Source: Trifolium pratense (taxonomy: Eukaryota > Streptophyta > Magnoliopsida > Fabales > Fabaceae). From it: DNA of 64,000 nucleotides. The position numbers and the translations under genes are program-made. Shown in pieces: positions 24,376 through 36,470 of the stretch. Below the pieces are notes generated by a model. That model was not told where the DNA came from and ran no database searches. It saw nothing but the letters and a program-made list of their open reading frames with translations. Where the stretch lies: positions 14,483,362 to 14,547,361 of the forward strand of contig NC_060061.1 of NCBI RefSeq assembly GCF_020283565.1. Reading direction: 5' to 3'. Numbering within the stretch: the first letter of the stretch is position 1; every line of letters starts with the position of its first letter.

Positions 24376-25050
24376 GACCATCTCCAATGGTATAGTACCA
24401 TCCATTTGAATATCTATTAGGTATCATTTTTAAAATAAAAACTCTATCTCTCCTCTTGGACCCACCTTATTTTTTATTAAAATATTCTTTTCATGAGATC
24501 CGCTTTATTTTATATATTCAATTTGAAATAATGGATATTTACACATAAACATAAATTTTTTTGGTACATCACAAAAGCACAATTTTTTAATAGACGAGCT
24601 CATCTTCAACATGATATTGTTAAGCATATTTGGCAATGTTTTCGACATGATGATCAACAAAATTAATTGTTTTTAAAATTATGTAATGTTATTTTAAATT
24701 ATTTTTTAATTATGTAATTCTTAAAATTTGACAATATTATTTTAAATTAAATTTCGAATTTTAATTATTTTTTAGAATTATAAAAATAAAATAGTACATA
24801 CTAATTTTGTAATTTTATCATTCAATCAATTTATATTATAAAATAGATAATTAAATACTAATAAATTATTGTAATGATGTTGAGTTATTGATGAGACTCA
24901 TTTTAAAACTTTTTAAGAAGTGCTAGACTGCTAGGTTGGAGTGGTTAAGTAGCTATTAGATACTATTATTAAAAAATAATAAATTAGTAATGTGCCCATG
25001 TAAAACCCATTTAAGTACTTAAATTTGGAATTCTCCATTGTAGATGCTGT
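24376..25050. mobile_element. Non-autonomous DNA element with CATCTCCAATGG-type ends
   Basis: The left end has ACCATCTCCAATGG and the right end has the inverted partner ACAGCATCTACAATGG. The interior is very AT-rich and non-coding. A possible 3-bp AAG duplication flanks it. This terminal word is common in plant PIF/Harbinger- or hAT-like MITEs; superfamily not settled. Confidence 0.5.
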
Positions 25051-25405
25051 AAGGTTCTGTTAAATTTTGGATTTCTAAGAATCTGTTTCGTTTTTTCAAA
25101 TTTAAATATTACGTTAACCACTTTTTTCTTATACTTTTGCATAGACTGGAAAAAGATAATGACATATTTGAAAGTTACATATTAATCAAAGTCATCTTTT
25201 GATTTGTGCAAATAACATCTTAAAAAGACGCATGTAAAACTTGTAAACAAATTAATAAAATAAAATAAAATTATGAATATACAACAGAACAGTAATGAAC
25301 TATTATGGAGCAGCTCAGATAGATCAAAAGATGTATTGATGAGAGTATTTAATAAAATGAAACAGACTGTTGAATTGAATATCGCGAGACAATTTGGAAT
25401 ACACA

Positions 25406-28400
25406 CTATCTAATGGGGTGATACTGATCCGAAACTCGCTTTGGCGGAAGCTTTCGCAGAATGAACAATACCAATCCTGATGGAACAATCTCCACCAACT
25501 GCATCACAGAATAATCAAAGACAAAACCATTCAATTTAAACAACACTACATGTTAAACATTTTTCAACATAATGCAATGTGAGAAATGGTGCATGTATAG
25601 TTAATCTCTATTGATTAAGCATATAAACTCAATATTGCATGTTGAAGTAGATACAAAATGCAAGACATTGAAACTTACCACATAGTATGTTAGATTAAGC
25701 ATGGGATTATCCAAAACATCAAGGTCTGCTTTCTCATTAAATGCAGAAACAGCAAGCTACATAAAAACAAAGATCTTGTCAAAAAACAATAACTTCACAT
25801 ATATACAATACAGTGTCGAAATTGAAAGGAACTCACCAAAACACATCTTATCAAGAAACAAGCGCAACAAATACTTGTAACTGATCCAACCTGCCAATAT
25901 GAAAATCATTAGGCACCGACAACATTTACTAGAGTTTTTTTTTTATCAACCAAGTGTGTGTTTGGCAAACAGCAAAACTAAGTTAGAAAATAATGGTAGA
26001 CCAAAAACTACGCATCAAAACTACCGTAGAAAATCACAGCTCAACCAAAGACGTTCTTACCTACAAGGCTTCCCTCGACACTTGAAGCAATGTTCAAATT
26101 TGTTATTTAGAGACATACTTCTATTCTGAGGTTGAAAAACACTCCCATCGTATTGAATATAAGCAAAAAAATATATTCATATTTGGTGGTCACAATCCTC
26201 AAATATAAGCAAAATTTAACTACTTTCACTCTATTTAGTAACGACATTCCTAAATTACCTATCAATTAATGCCATTGAATAAGCTCCCATAATAAGGACA
26301 TTTTAGAAAATACACTAATTTCTTAGCTAAATTTCTTAATAAATGTGAAATTAGTTACTTTTACGAATATAAATGACTAGAGGGAGTGAGGGACTACATA
26401 CTTAGACACTAACCTCATAAAGCTTCTTTTGACGACCTCTGGATTCGATAGGGAAGCGCCTCAATAGGAAAAACAACCTACATCATTACGAGCAAGTTAG
26501 TGTTAACCGACATAACAAGAATTGTGCCATTTGAAAGATGACACTATAGTGTATACCTTCCACCATACAACAAAAATCCAAGAGCGGCACAGAAGGATAT
26601 AACTGCAAAACAACATTAAAACAAAGTTCACACAACCTCATACAACTATTCTACATTAAAAAAAAGTACAGTATTCTTCATTAACAATATAGTTTCGTTA
26701 GAGATCTTTGATCTTCTAAAGAGTGCTAAGTCCACATGAAATCAATTAATTTTTTATGTAGAAGTTCGCTAACTAAAACAAAGTAAATAGTCCCCAAAGG
26801 AAAACAAAACAAATAGAAATAACCTGCTAGGAAGAGTTTAGCAATTTCATAGCCAGCGGCAGTTTTGCTTGCAGCCATGTAAAGCCATAGGCAAATCTAC
26901 AAATATGAAGATCAGACGAATAAGACAAAGTGGCATTTTCGTTAAATTAATTTGTAAAGGAAACTTGTAATTTTTATGGCATGGAAATTAAATTTGTATG
27001 CTTACTTGTATGAGGTAAACAACTCCATTTATTGAAAAATATGCTGGCCTAAGCTTTTGTGCAGGTTCACTTCTAGCCTGAAATAAATTCGAGGGACATA
27101 AACGGAATATAATTTGAAGCAAAATTAGTTTAGAAAAAAAAGGATTATTGTTTCAAGTCTCTTATTAATAAAAGTTAATATACCTGGTGATATATCTCAG
27201 CCCAAAACAAGACAAGCAATGTATAAGTAGAGAAAAATAGAAGACCGGGAACTTCCATTAGCACTTGCTCCAATGCCTATAACATGATATTGATAATAGG
27301 TTAGGACATGATTGGAAAATAAGGTTGAAAAAATGACAGAAAAATGAGTGTTATTTAGATCATTGAATCTAATTATTTCTTTGAGGTTTGAGAATAGAAA
27401 AATACCTTCGGTCTAATTGCGAAAACACTTTTGTACAAACCAAAAAGAACAGCCCTCACTGCAAATGTTATAAATAAATATAAATAGATATTAAATGCTA
27501 TGTAAAATTTTTAGATATACATTTAGTCAAATCACCACATTATGATGCAACTTCGTTAAGTTAGTTCTTAATTTTTTTTCACAAATAACTAACTTGTGAA
27601 ATGTGATTAGATGCATTTATAATATAAAAATAAAGTTAATATAAATCAAGTGTGAAGATCGTAGTCTCGTATAGAGCACTGAGTTCAATGATTTCACTGA
27701 TTGATATATAAGAGTTGTGACCCATACTCCCAATTTCTTAAGATTTTGGGAGTAGATGTGATGTCCCGATTTCTTGGTGTTCCTGGATCATTAGTCTGTT
27801 ATTACTCCTGGCATGTTCACCTCGACTCCCCCCACAAGTGGTATCAAACCATTGGTGCAGCTTGCTGGGAGGAGCAGTAGTGGATCTGGTGTATGAAATT
27901 CTTGTATCGAAAGTCTTTTATTGCCGTGTAGCTCAGGTGGCATGTTTCATCGATTGTAACGTGCTGCAACTGCAAGTATACGATGTGAAAGACTTACATT
28001 TGTTCGGTTCAAATGTGAGTCGTTAGTCTCACGTCAACTATGAATGAACAACTATATCAAAGAGGGGAGACACAATAGGGTCAATGCTCCAAAATCATGA
28101 GAGGAAGATGTCACATCTCCACCCAAACCCAAAACCTTAAGGCGTTAGGTTAATGAGTCACCTGTCTTATAAATCCAAGATTCTCCTTTGACTCCCCCCT
28201 GGGCTTGGAAAAAACAATATGGTCAATGCTTTAGGATCATAAGAGATGTCACATCTCTTATAAATAAATCCAAGATTCTTCTCATCGATGTAGAATTTAA
28301 TCACTCACACTTGAAAACCAACACAGTATACCAAATAGCTTAAGGGTTTGGAAGGAGACGTGAACAATGTCTCAATTTCTTGGTGTTGCTAGATTATTCT

Positions 28401-28947
28401 GCCGTTGTTACTCTCGGACGGTGCTCTCCGAGACCCCCCAACAAAATATAAGCTAATAGAGCTAGTTATAATAATAGATGATTCATAAGTCTTTACCTCC
28501 ATTAACAAGAAAATTCATCAAGTGAAAAACCTTTTGTGTTGTCCATCCATATTCAGGTACCCTCATTTGAATCCTCACCAGTTGTACCTGAACACAAAAA
28601 AAAAGTACACCATGATTGTTGATTCCTTTGGCCTTGGAAACGTTTATAACAATACATTCTACTAAGGTTTTAGAGATCTATGTAACAACATAAAAAAGGT
28701 GATGAAACAACAATCCTCATCATAGAAAACCAAAAATAAAATAAAATGAAAGAGTAATTGATCTATGAGTTTTTGCATGAAAATAACGTACAAGGGCAAT
28801 GAAGGAAACAATTGCATAAGCAGCACATAGGGTATGATAAACGCCTTTATGCAATTGATCTGATTCAAGAATCTTATTCCACAACTGAATTGGATCCTCA
28901 TCTCCTTCTATAAACGTAAATGTCTTCGTTCTGAGTGAAAATGCCAT
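25406..28947 (-). CDS. TOM1/TOM3/THH1-family seven-pass membrane protein
   Basis: Integral membrane protein of the TOM1/THH1 family. These plant proteins of the vacuolar and endomembrane system were first identified because tobamoviruses recruit them; the normal cell role is poorly defined. Eleven exons on the minus strand: 28792-28947, 28497-28587, 27406-27458, 27184-27276, 27006-27077, 26824-26896, 26557-26602, 26414-26477, 25837-25890, 25679-25756 and 25406-25498. The phases close to 290 aa, the usual length. Family motifs: [20 protein letters not shown] (53-72), [53 protein letters not shown] and the C-terminal [19 protein letters not shown]. About seven hydrophobic segments are present. 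The PKRVSxQYHPI ending is closer to TOM1/THH1 than to TOM3. Introns are short except intron 2 (about 1 kb), which holds a TRIM-like element. Confidence 0.93.
26142..26386. mobile_element. Stowaway-like MITE in TOM1-like intron 8
   Basis: Starts CTCCCATCGTATTGAATATA and ends with the inverted partner of ACTCCCTCTAGTCATTTATA, about 245 bp apart, with an AT-rich non-coding interior. The ends resemble the CTCCCTCCGT terminus of Stowaway MITEs, but the TA duplication is no longer intact. Confidence 0.5.
27640..28447 (+). mobile_element. TRIM-like retrotransposon remnant in TOM1-like intron 2
   Basis: Two diverged direct copies of an LTR-like end are present. Each contains ATTTCTTGGTGTT, then a TGTTATTACTC-like segment, then a CGA(C)CCCCC(C)A(A)CAA end, at about 27760-27837 and 28370-28445. 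The first copy is followed immediately by TGGTATCAAACC (27839-27850), close to the initiator-Met tRNA primer-binding site used by plant LTR elements. The interior of about 500 bp has no gag or pol, which fits a terminal-repeat retrotransposon in miniature. It lies antisense to the host gene. The outer LTR boundaries are uncertain. Confidence 0.6.
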
Positions 28948-29938
28948 TGAAACTTATGTTGCAAAGAAAGAATATGAAGAACAACAAGAACAAGAACAAG
29001 AACAAGTTTCTTCTGTGTCTGAAACAGAGCAAAAACAGAGAGAAGAGAAACATGGAAAGTTTGTGTCTGAACACGTGGCGAGATTTCATGTCTTACACGT
29101 AAGTATGTTGTTATACACGTGTGACATCGTGGCATATATACTTTTGTCATTTCATTGGACATGATGATATACTTTGCCTTTGTTTGGGATTTGATTCAGT
29201 ACGGTGATGATGATGATGATGATGATGAGGAATAGTAATTGTTTTGATTTGTGTTTTGACTTGACTTTATCATATTCCTCCGATTATGCAGTGAACGTGT
29301 AAATATTTTGGAGGTTTTTTTTGTGATACAATGTAAATATTATTTTGGGGTTGACCATTTCTTCTTTCTCATAAATTTACTACATTAGAGTTCAATCGAT
29401 ATCTATCAACACCGTAAAATAGTTTTACATTATCGTCTAATAAACAACTATTATTTTGAAATGTCATATCAAAAAAGTGGATGATATGACGAAAAACATA
29501 GTTAATATTGATCGAAAATGTAAAATTATTTTAATAAGTACATATTCATTTTTCTCATATTAGTATTTTGGATTATTCATTCATCTTGAGGGTAGATTTT
29601 TCTTTTTGACATCCTTGACCTTGAGGTTGTGGGTAGATTATTGCTTACTCATAGAGAAAATATTGTGATGGTCATAAATATTTAGAAGTTTATTTATTTT
29701 ATTTTTTTATGATGGAATAAAATATGAACCTAGAACTTCATGTATATTATTTAAATCTCTCAAATCAAATTTAGTGGCTTAGTATTTAGAAGTAGGCAAA
29801 TTCTTAACTACCCATTATATAAAATTGGGTAGAGTGACCCATTTTAGTTGACATTAATCATAACCATCTATTTTCATCTATAGTTTATTTATGTTATAGA
29901 AATACTACATAGTTTACAATACTAGTATGTTAAAATAG
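28948..29938. other. Divergent gap between TOM1-like gene and SINE
   Basis: Holds the probable TOM1-like promoter and 5' UTR near 28948-29150, a (GAT)n run at 29206-29228, and AT-rich DNA. Minus-strand frames of 60-84 codons here overlap the 5' UTR and have no domain. Confidence 0.4.
29206..29228. repeat. (GAT)n microsatellite
   Basis: Perfect GAT trinucleotide run of about seven units upstream of the TOM1-like gene. Confidence 0.9.
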
Positions 29939-30100
29939 TATAATTGCAGTCCAAACATCCTAGCTCAATTGGTAGAAATGTCAAAATTGCTAGTGTCGGA
30001 CGTCATGATTAGGGTTTGAACCCTGGTCACTCCACTTTGTGCGTGTGAGTTTTCAATGGTTTGTCATTTCGTCTATCAACAAAAAAATATTATAATTGCA
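29939..30100 (+). mobile_element. tRNA-derived SINE (family A) with 10-bp TSD
   Basis: The body is 29949-30090 (142 bp) between identical TATAATTGCA words (29939-29948 and 30091-30100). It has an A box TAGCTCAATTGGTAG, a B box GGGTTTGAACCCTGG and an A-rich tail. The body after the boxes (GTTTGTCATTTCGTCTATCA) is shared with the degenerate copy at 33418. Confidence 0.87.
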
Positions 30101-30560
30101 AAAATACCCATCAAATTTTAGACTAATTTTTTTCCATTCAATTGAAAGAGAAAGAGATCTCACACATGTGGTGAACCATACCAAGAGAAAGAACAATGAA
30201 ATAAGTCAATATTGAGAACAAGTCTCACTCTATGAGTTCAGTTTGATTAACTACTAGATGACCTTCTTTTATTTTCAATAAACTGAAGTGAACAATTAAA
30301 TGACTTTAGTAGAAATTAATCAAAGTGGAAATAAAATAAACTAAAAGGAAACAAAGCCAATAAACCATCAAAATTATTGTCAAATACATACCAATACCAT
30401 GTCATAGTGCAAATCATAGTTTGTCCAAAGTGGAAAGTAACAAAAAATGAAAGAAAATCATGACTAGACAATCCAAATTTAATGTCAAATGCATACTACC
30501 ATGCTATAATGGAAGCTTTATCCAACGTGGAAGAAAAGTACACTAAGAAAACAAAACATA
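30101..30560. other. MYB gene 3' flank
   Basis: AT-rich DNA downstream of the minus-strand MYB gene, probably including its 3' UTR. It contains two diverged copies of a short segment (around CAAATACATACCAATACCATG at 30382 and CAAATGCATACTACCATGC at 30485). No gene seen. Confidence 0.4.
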
Positions 30561-33136
30561 CTAAAAATTCATATTCCCAAGTTGCCACTCCACATTACTT
30601 TGGTTTTGATGATTTCCATTCAACATTGGTGAAAGGTAGCAGTGATCAAAATTCATCATAGGGTAATTAGAATTGGAATGAACAAATCCACAATCAGTAA
30701 CATCACAGAGAATCTGATTACTATTAGTTTGGGAAGAATAATCCAATGAATAAGAGTTTAAAGAGGGTTTCTTGTAGTAGGGGTTACCAGGTTCAGAATT
30801 ATTATTCACCTTGAAAAGTTGTTGCATGAAGAGAAGTTCATCATCATAAGATTCAACTATAAGTGGTGATGATGAATTTTCATGAGACATGTTCGAAAAA
30901 ACAAGGTCGGATTGGTTTGAAGAAGGGTCCTCAGAGATTAATGCTGACGTGGAGCTAGACGCGGTAGTAGTAGTGGTGGTGGTGGTGGTAGTAGTGGTGG
31001 ACGATTTTTGAGTCAAAGTTTTGATATAGTCTTGGAGAATAGAAGATTGTGGTTTAGCATTTGTAGTTTTAGGCTTTTTGTTCTTTCTCCTTGAATTTTG
31101 TCTCCTTTTAGTTGCATTCCAATGATTCTTAATTGCATTCTCTGTTCTTCCAGGAATTTTCTTTGCTATCTCCGCCCAGCGGTTTCCAATCTTGCCATGG
31201 CTTTCTACTAGTATCCTCTCTTCTTCTTCGCTCCAACTATCTTTCTGTAAAATGTAAAATGTTAACATGTTAAGAAGTAAATAATATAAAGAATATACTA
31301 ACTCAAATACAATAAGAGATAAAAACAAAACACTTAAACCGCTTCCTATAGTTCTCGCAATCTATATTTCTTGATGTTTATATGCTCTTCGTTTATCGAA
31401 AAATATTAAGATAATATATCACTTGTCTACAAACAATATGGGATGACTTGATGAAATAATGAGTTAAAAATCATTTTCAAACGCCTACTTTTATATGTTA
31501 AATCATTGTTAGGAATCGGGGGTTCCATTTTAAAAAATAGATTCATTGTTAGTACGTAATGTTAAATTTCTTTTCGGACAATAAAAACAAGCAGACAAAT
31601 ATATTGTAATTTATATTTCAATGAAATAAGAAAGAAATAAAAAGTGCAATCGCATCCACATTTTGTTGGTGTGATTTAGTCCTATGTAAGGCAAAAACCT
31701 ACTTATGAGAAGAAAAAAAGAGCGCAACTAAAGTTTTTTTTTTTGCGTGAATCAGATGCAATTTCTCGAATCTTGTGAGACCCAAACAAATGACAAACTC
31801 TCCCTAAGAGTAATACGATATGAATCTATTAAAGTTTCTTTGTATTAACAATATATATTATATATGAATATCATATGATATGAATATGATATGGCAATTG
31901 ATTAAAACTTGGGTTTAGGAGGAATACACAAATTTGTGGAAGGAAACAAAGTTCTGAATAAATAAATAAATATAGTAAAATTGAATCATGTCAATGATTA
32001 ATTTGGAAAGTATATATATATTAGTATTTGAGTTTGACTTAGGAACTTTACATGCATGCCCGCAAGTTCATAAGATATAGAGAATAAATATAGAAAACAT
32101 GATCAAACTGTGCAAATCTCAAAGGTAGATCATATCCTAGAAAAATCAAATCTAAACCTATAGATGCTCATAATCATCAAAACATAGATAAATTATCGAG
32201 GCTAAAACATATATCAAATCTAAATCATTGCTTTATATATGCACATTTTATAGAGAAAATATATAAAAAATGTGAAGGATTAATAAAGAAGTGACATACT
32301 TTAATATCAGGCCTTAGATGATTATACCACCTCTCTCGACACTGCTTTCCAGCTCTTCCTTCCAACTTCTCAGCTATTTGAGACCATTTTCTTACACCAT
32401 ATTGCTTCACCAACTTCAACAATTTACTTTGTTTTTTTATATATATCAACAAATAAAAAAAACATTTTAATGCATATGAAAAATATATTTCACCACTTAT
32501 ATATAAAAAAAAACATTAACATAGTTCTAAATTGCAATAGAGAATCACAATACTACTATTGTAGATTCATAGGTCACAACATTTTATTTTAGTGTGCAAT
32601 TCGCTACTGCAATTTATAACCATGATAAAAAACAAAGAATCACATATATGTTTATCTAAAAAAAAATCGCATATACAAACTAATTTAGTTTAATTTAAAT
32701 TATTAAACCTGTCTTCTTCATTCGTCCATTGTCCTTTGATCAAAGAAAAAGAAGACACTTTCTTAGGTCTTTTTCCAACCATTTTTGTACCCTTGCCTAA
32801 ATCATTGATCACATCTTCTTTCTCCACACACAATGAAGGAATTTGGTGTGTCCAATTCATCACCTCTTCATTTGCCAAAAGATGATCAACAAAGCTAGCT
32901 TCTTGAGTCAAGATCATATTATTATTAGGCCACATAGAACTATATGTTGAAACATTAGAACAACCAAAGCTACACATATTTTGATCATCAACATTTTGTT
33001 GAAGTTTCTTTTGAGGGAAATGGTTTTGTTGACCCCATAAGAATCTATCAATGGCAGTCAAAGGAGGACCAATTGAAGAGTGGTTAGTGGTCTTTATATG
33101 ATCACCACCACCAACATGTGCTCCAATTACTTTCAT
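30561..33136 (-). CDS. R2R3-MYB transcription factor, MYB98/MYB118-like
   Basis: DNA-binding transcription factor. Three exons: 32709-33136, 32300-32426 and 30561-31244; junctions in phase, 412 aa. R2 begins at about residue 133 ([10 protein letters not shown]) and continues through exon 2 ([20 protein letters not shown], then [15 protein letters not shown]). R3 starts the last exon ([40 protein letters not shown]) followed by [17 protein letters not shown]. The KGQW...[14 protein letters not shown] signature, the basic stretch after R3 and the [11 protein letters not shown] motif place it in the MYB98/64/119/115/118 group. In Arabidopsis these genes act in embryo sac, synergid and seed development. 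A threonine tract of about 12 residues follows, with trinucleotide-repeat coding. An in-frame upstream ATG at 33211 would add 25 hydrophobic residues; I prefer 33136. The function here is inferred from the group only. Confidence 0.92.
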
Positions 33137-33417
33137 GATTTTTTTATGGAGAATCAAATCAGAAAAGGGAAAGAACTTTGTGATGAGAAGAAAAGAAAAA
33201 GGGCCTAACATGCTTATTACATATCCTTGTAATTAGACATAAATGTATTAGTAGCCATTGATTATGCATTATATGTATTAGTAACCGATGATATTCCTTT
33301 TGACGAAATTTAGAGAGATAGGATGAATTAATGGGGTAATATTAATCCAAATGTTATTTCATTAAAAGTATATTTTAATTATTAATTTATTTTGAATTTT
33401 TGTTACGTATATTATTT
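33137..33417. other. MYB upstream region
   Basis: Probable 5' UTR and promoter of the MYB gene. No clear TATA box or other motif that I would assert. Confidence 0.35.
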
Positions 33418-33575
33418 TGGTAGGTAAATGAAATGACAAGTCGGTGAAAACTCAAAATCACAAAATGAGGGACTCAGACTCGAATTCTAATCATAACATC
33501 CGACTTAGTAATTTCGACATTTATTTTTTTTGCATCAGAGTAATTTCGACATTTATACTAGTTAAGCTAGAATTT
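33418..33575 (-). mobile_element. Degenerate SINE (family A) with internal duplication
   Basis: On the minus strand it aligns with the SINE at 29949 through the TCTAGCT box region, the ATGATTAG-AATTCGAGTC B-box region and the GAGTTTTCA...TTGTCATTTC tail. A TAAATGTCGAAATTACT segment occurs twice, separated by about 15 bp, so part of the element was duplicated. No target duplication found. Confidence 0.6.
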
Positions 33576-33944
33576 GTAAAATTTTTTGTTAAATATTATT
33601 ATGTCCATATTGTAATAATGGGCCAATTAACGGGAATATTGGCATAAATATGATTAATTTCAATTGTGAGTCATTATTATATATTTAAAATTATTAAAGG
33701 TATAAATTTTTTCAACTTTTTCCAGACATGCCAAAAAATAATATAATTTGGGTTTGCAAGGATTTTAAATAATATGAGCTAGTCGTTTATAAAGTTGGAA
33801 TAAATACGTGTATTAAAAATGATTAAGGCAATTTTGTCCTCACCAAAACTGAGTGAATTTCTTCTACTGGTGAGTGAAAATTGGTGAAGCACGAGGACCG
33901 TTGTATGCTTTTAAAGGGGTCAACATCTTATAACTATAAGATGT
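33576..33944. other. Intergenic, AT-rich
   Basis: Nothing coding or repetitive was recognised. Confidence 0.35.
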
Positions 33945-34200
33945 GAATTTTGAGCTTGATGTAAAGACGGTTGTTATGAAGTTTCATAGTTAAAATGATG
34001 ATATATCAAATTTAGGAGATGTCAACAGTTGCACAACACTTTTTTCATAAACTCAAAGGATTATTCGGAGATAAGCCAACAAGGTCGCTCATGTTTTAGC
34101 ACGGGTAGCCCAATTTCTAACTAGACTCCACATTTTTACTGAAACATCTACTTATATTCACACTATTAATGAAATGTTTTAAGCTTCTTCCGTAAAAAAA
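33945..34200 (+). pseudogene. LINE 3' end: decayed RNase H C-terminus
   Basis: Translating with frame changes gives the C-terminal part of a plant LINE RNase H domain: a DVKTVV-like word, then KVAHVLARVAQF (about 34081), a TYIHTINEMF end, a stop, and an A-rich tail (about 34190-34206). Stops and frameshifts show it is dead. The 5' part of the element is absent, as in typical 5'-truncated LINE copies. Confidence 0.6.
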
Positions 34201-35082
34201 AATAAAAATAGCTAGTCGTTCATGTAAAAATGAGAAACAAATTTAAATTTTCAGCTACAAAACTTAAAACAAATTTGTACCCAAAAAAAACAAAAATTAA
34301 AATAAATCAAGACGGCCAAATCATTTTCAAGGTTCAGTCTAAGAAGAACCCATATGTGTAAAAATCTAATATGAATCTTTAAAAAATGTTTAAAATTGGA
34401 CCCTTACAAATATTTAGTAAAAAATAAATTTTATGATAATAAAAAATACAATATTAAAATTTATTAAAAATAACATAGTCGCAATTTAAGTGTTGCAATG
34501 TGACTATTTTCTTATAATGATGATATTAGATACCGTTGTTTTATACACAAAGATAATTTAGAGAAAGATAATTAGACTCTTTTTTTGATGGGTTTTGTGC
34601 ATATGAGAATTAGGCTCACAACAAGGTGAACCAATTTTTAAATGAGTGGTGTTATTTGCGCAACAAATTGTTGGACAATTTTTTAGACAATTTTTTTTTC
34701 TTCATGTTTTGGAACAAATATAATAAAGAAAGAAATGAGGAGAGAGTAAAAATATCATGAGAGTATGAGAAAGAATGTTGTCTATAAAGTTGTCCAAAAT
34801 TCGTTGTATCAATATCATTTCTCTTTTTAAATTTCGAATAAATAAAGACGAAGGTAACATACGATCTGTGAGTAGTATAGTTTGAGTTCAGATCTGCTCC
34901 ATTGCAATTTGTTTTTTTGGACAAAATTATTATTGTTATTATTATTATTATTTGTGAATAAAAAGGGCAAAACCAAAAAAAAAAAAAACTACAAGACTAC
35001 TCTAACATTTCTAGACATGCATGCCTCAGATATATTATCAAAGAGGAGATGTTGGAGTTTCCTAAGAGGATCTCCAAAATTC
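34201..35082. other. Intergenic, AT-rich
   Basis: Low-complexity DNA with A and TTA runs (for example 34925-34990). No gene recognised; the 90-codon minus frame at 34652-34924 is low-complexity. Confidence 0.35.
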
Positions 35083-35442
35083 TCACATCACATGAACTTT
35101 GATTAAAAATAACGTGCCACTATAGGTTCGAGAGCTCTTGGATACGATTAACCAAGAGAGGAGTGTTTCCATTGAACTTGCACCTTCCCTTCCCATTATC
35201 ATATCAATTAGAAGCTTGAAGCCACTTTCCACTATAAAATGTGTATACCTTTGTCTTCCCGCCATTTTCATTCCCGTATACATTCTCCACATTTCAGCAC
35301 GAAGAGAATCACAATCTTCAATCCTTTTTGTATACCCTTTTAGCCACAAACCATCCGAGTCCCGAGAAAGACCGCCACAACTTGCAATGTTCATTGAATT
35401 CTTGTATGCCCTATCACAGTTGAGCTTGATTCAATCTCTATG
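35083..35442 (-). pseudogene. LINE RNase H domain fragment
   Basis: A 103-codon open frame plus an upstream KLNCDRAYKNS-like lead-in on the minus strand match the RNase H domain of plant non-LTR retrotransposons: IASCGGLSRDSDGLWLKGYT, then a DSLRAEMWRMYTGMKMA helix and a FIVESGFKLLIDMI strand-helix. The first catalytic Asp word (NCD) and the AEMW Glu are visible. The fragment lacks reverse transcriptase and the C-terminus. Its orientation is opposite to the LINE piece at 33945, so the two are separate insertions or an inverted remnant. Confidence 0.75.
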
Positions 35443-35478
35443 AGAATTTTTCCGGCCGATGTAAATTGTGGTAGATAT

Positions 35479-36417
35479 AGGGGTGTACGTGGGTTGGGTA
35501 AATCCACTCGACCCGACCAAATCCACCCAATCCAACTCAAAAAAGTGGGTTGGTTCGGGTCATCGGGTGGGTATGGTTTTTAAAATGAAAAATTCATAAA
35601 AAAATCGAGTTTCGGGCAAAACCGGACTCATACTCATAGAACCCACTAACCCACTGATACGGTATTTCTCTGGTTTTTTTAAAACATTTTTCATATAAAT
35701 ATTACAGTTTTGCTCTTGTTGTTTGATCATTAAAAAAGAAAAGCTCAAGGTTTAATACTCTAATTTCCAAAATAAGTTGTATGTGTGTATATTTCAAACG
35801 TCAAACACATTACTCTTCCGTACTTCACAATCTCAATGCATTCTTTATTCATCTTCTTCGAGTCTTCGCTATTTGACTTTCTTTCAATATTTAAAAATAG
35901 TGGTGCTAAAAATAATGTATTCCTATGACATGCCTATATATAAGGCATCATAAACATAAAAAAAAACACATTTTCTATTCATCAAATACACATATTTCAT
36001 GAAAACAACACAAACAAGAACATTTGGCTCCCACTTTGGGGATCGAATCCAAGGCCACAAGGTTAAGAACACTTTGAAAATAGACTATTTTTTAGGAAAA
36101 AAACAATGATATTATCATTTTATGCTAAAAAATAGCGAAAATAGATTACACTATTTTTAAGAAAATAAAAATGTTAAGATATTTTTATAAAAAAATAATT
36201 GGTTCATCGTTTAATCATTTAATATTTTAAAAAAACAAGAAAAATAATAATTTGGTTAAACTCAGTACCCACCCAACCCGGAAATAAGTGAGTTTATCCA
36301 ACACGATCCAATACTAAAATGAGTGGTTATTTTGTTCGACCCAATCCGAAGTACCTTATGTGATTCGAGTTTTGGATTTGGCAAACTCAACTCATTCCAA
36401 TCCATGTACACTCCTAG
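35479..36417. mobile_element. hAT-like non-autonomous DNA element
   Basis: Begins TAGGGGTGTACGTGGGTTGG and ends CCATGTACACTCCTA, which is the inverted partner of the start. Sub-terminal GGGTTGGGT/ACCCAACCC words are repeated in inverse orientation at both sides. The interior of about 940 bp is AT-rich and has no transposase. The TAGGGGTGT end is typical of plant hAT-type MITEs; an 8-bp target duplication could not be confirmed. Most of this element is copied again at 41189-42071. Confidence 0.6.
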
Positions 36418-36470
36418 ACAAATAGATAAAATGACAAACCCATTATAAACTTACATAAATAAAGGAGAAG
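35535..36470. repeat. 936-bp direct repeat, left copy
   Basis: Matches 41189-42124 base for base at a constant offset of 5654, without any gap. I see one substitution (A at 36461 versus G at 42115). The repeat covers the hAT-like element minus its first 56 bp, plus 53 bp of flanking DNA. It is not an LTR: it lacks TG...CA ends and is not followed by a primer-binding site. Confidence 0.93.

Noticed and set aside
27838..28026. 62-codon plus ORF
   Set aside because: It begins at the primer-binding region of the TRIM-like element and has no recognisable domain.
35560..35748. 62-codon ORF present twice (also at 41214-41402)
   Set aside because: The perfect duplicate arises because both copies lie in the 936-bp repeat; the sequence is the end of a non-coding DNA element.
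35535..36470. 936-bp repeats taken as LTRs of the copia element
   Set aside because: No TG...CA ends, no primer site after the left copy, the copy spans another transposon's end plus flank, and a separate LTR-like segment with its own primer site lies at 36471-36691.
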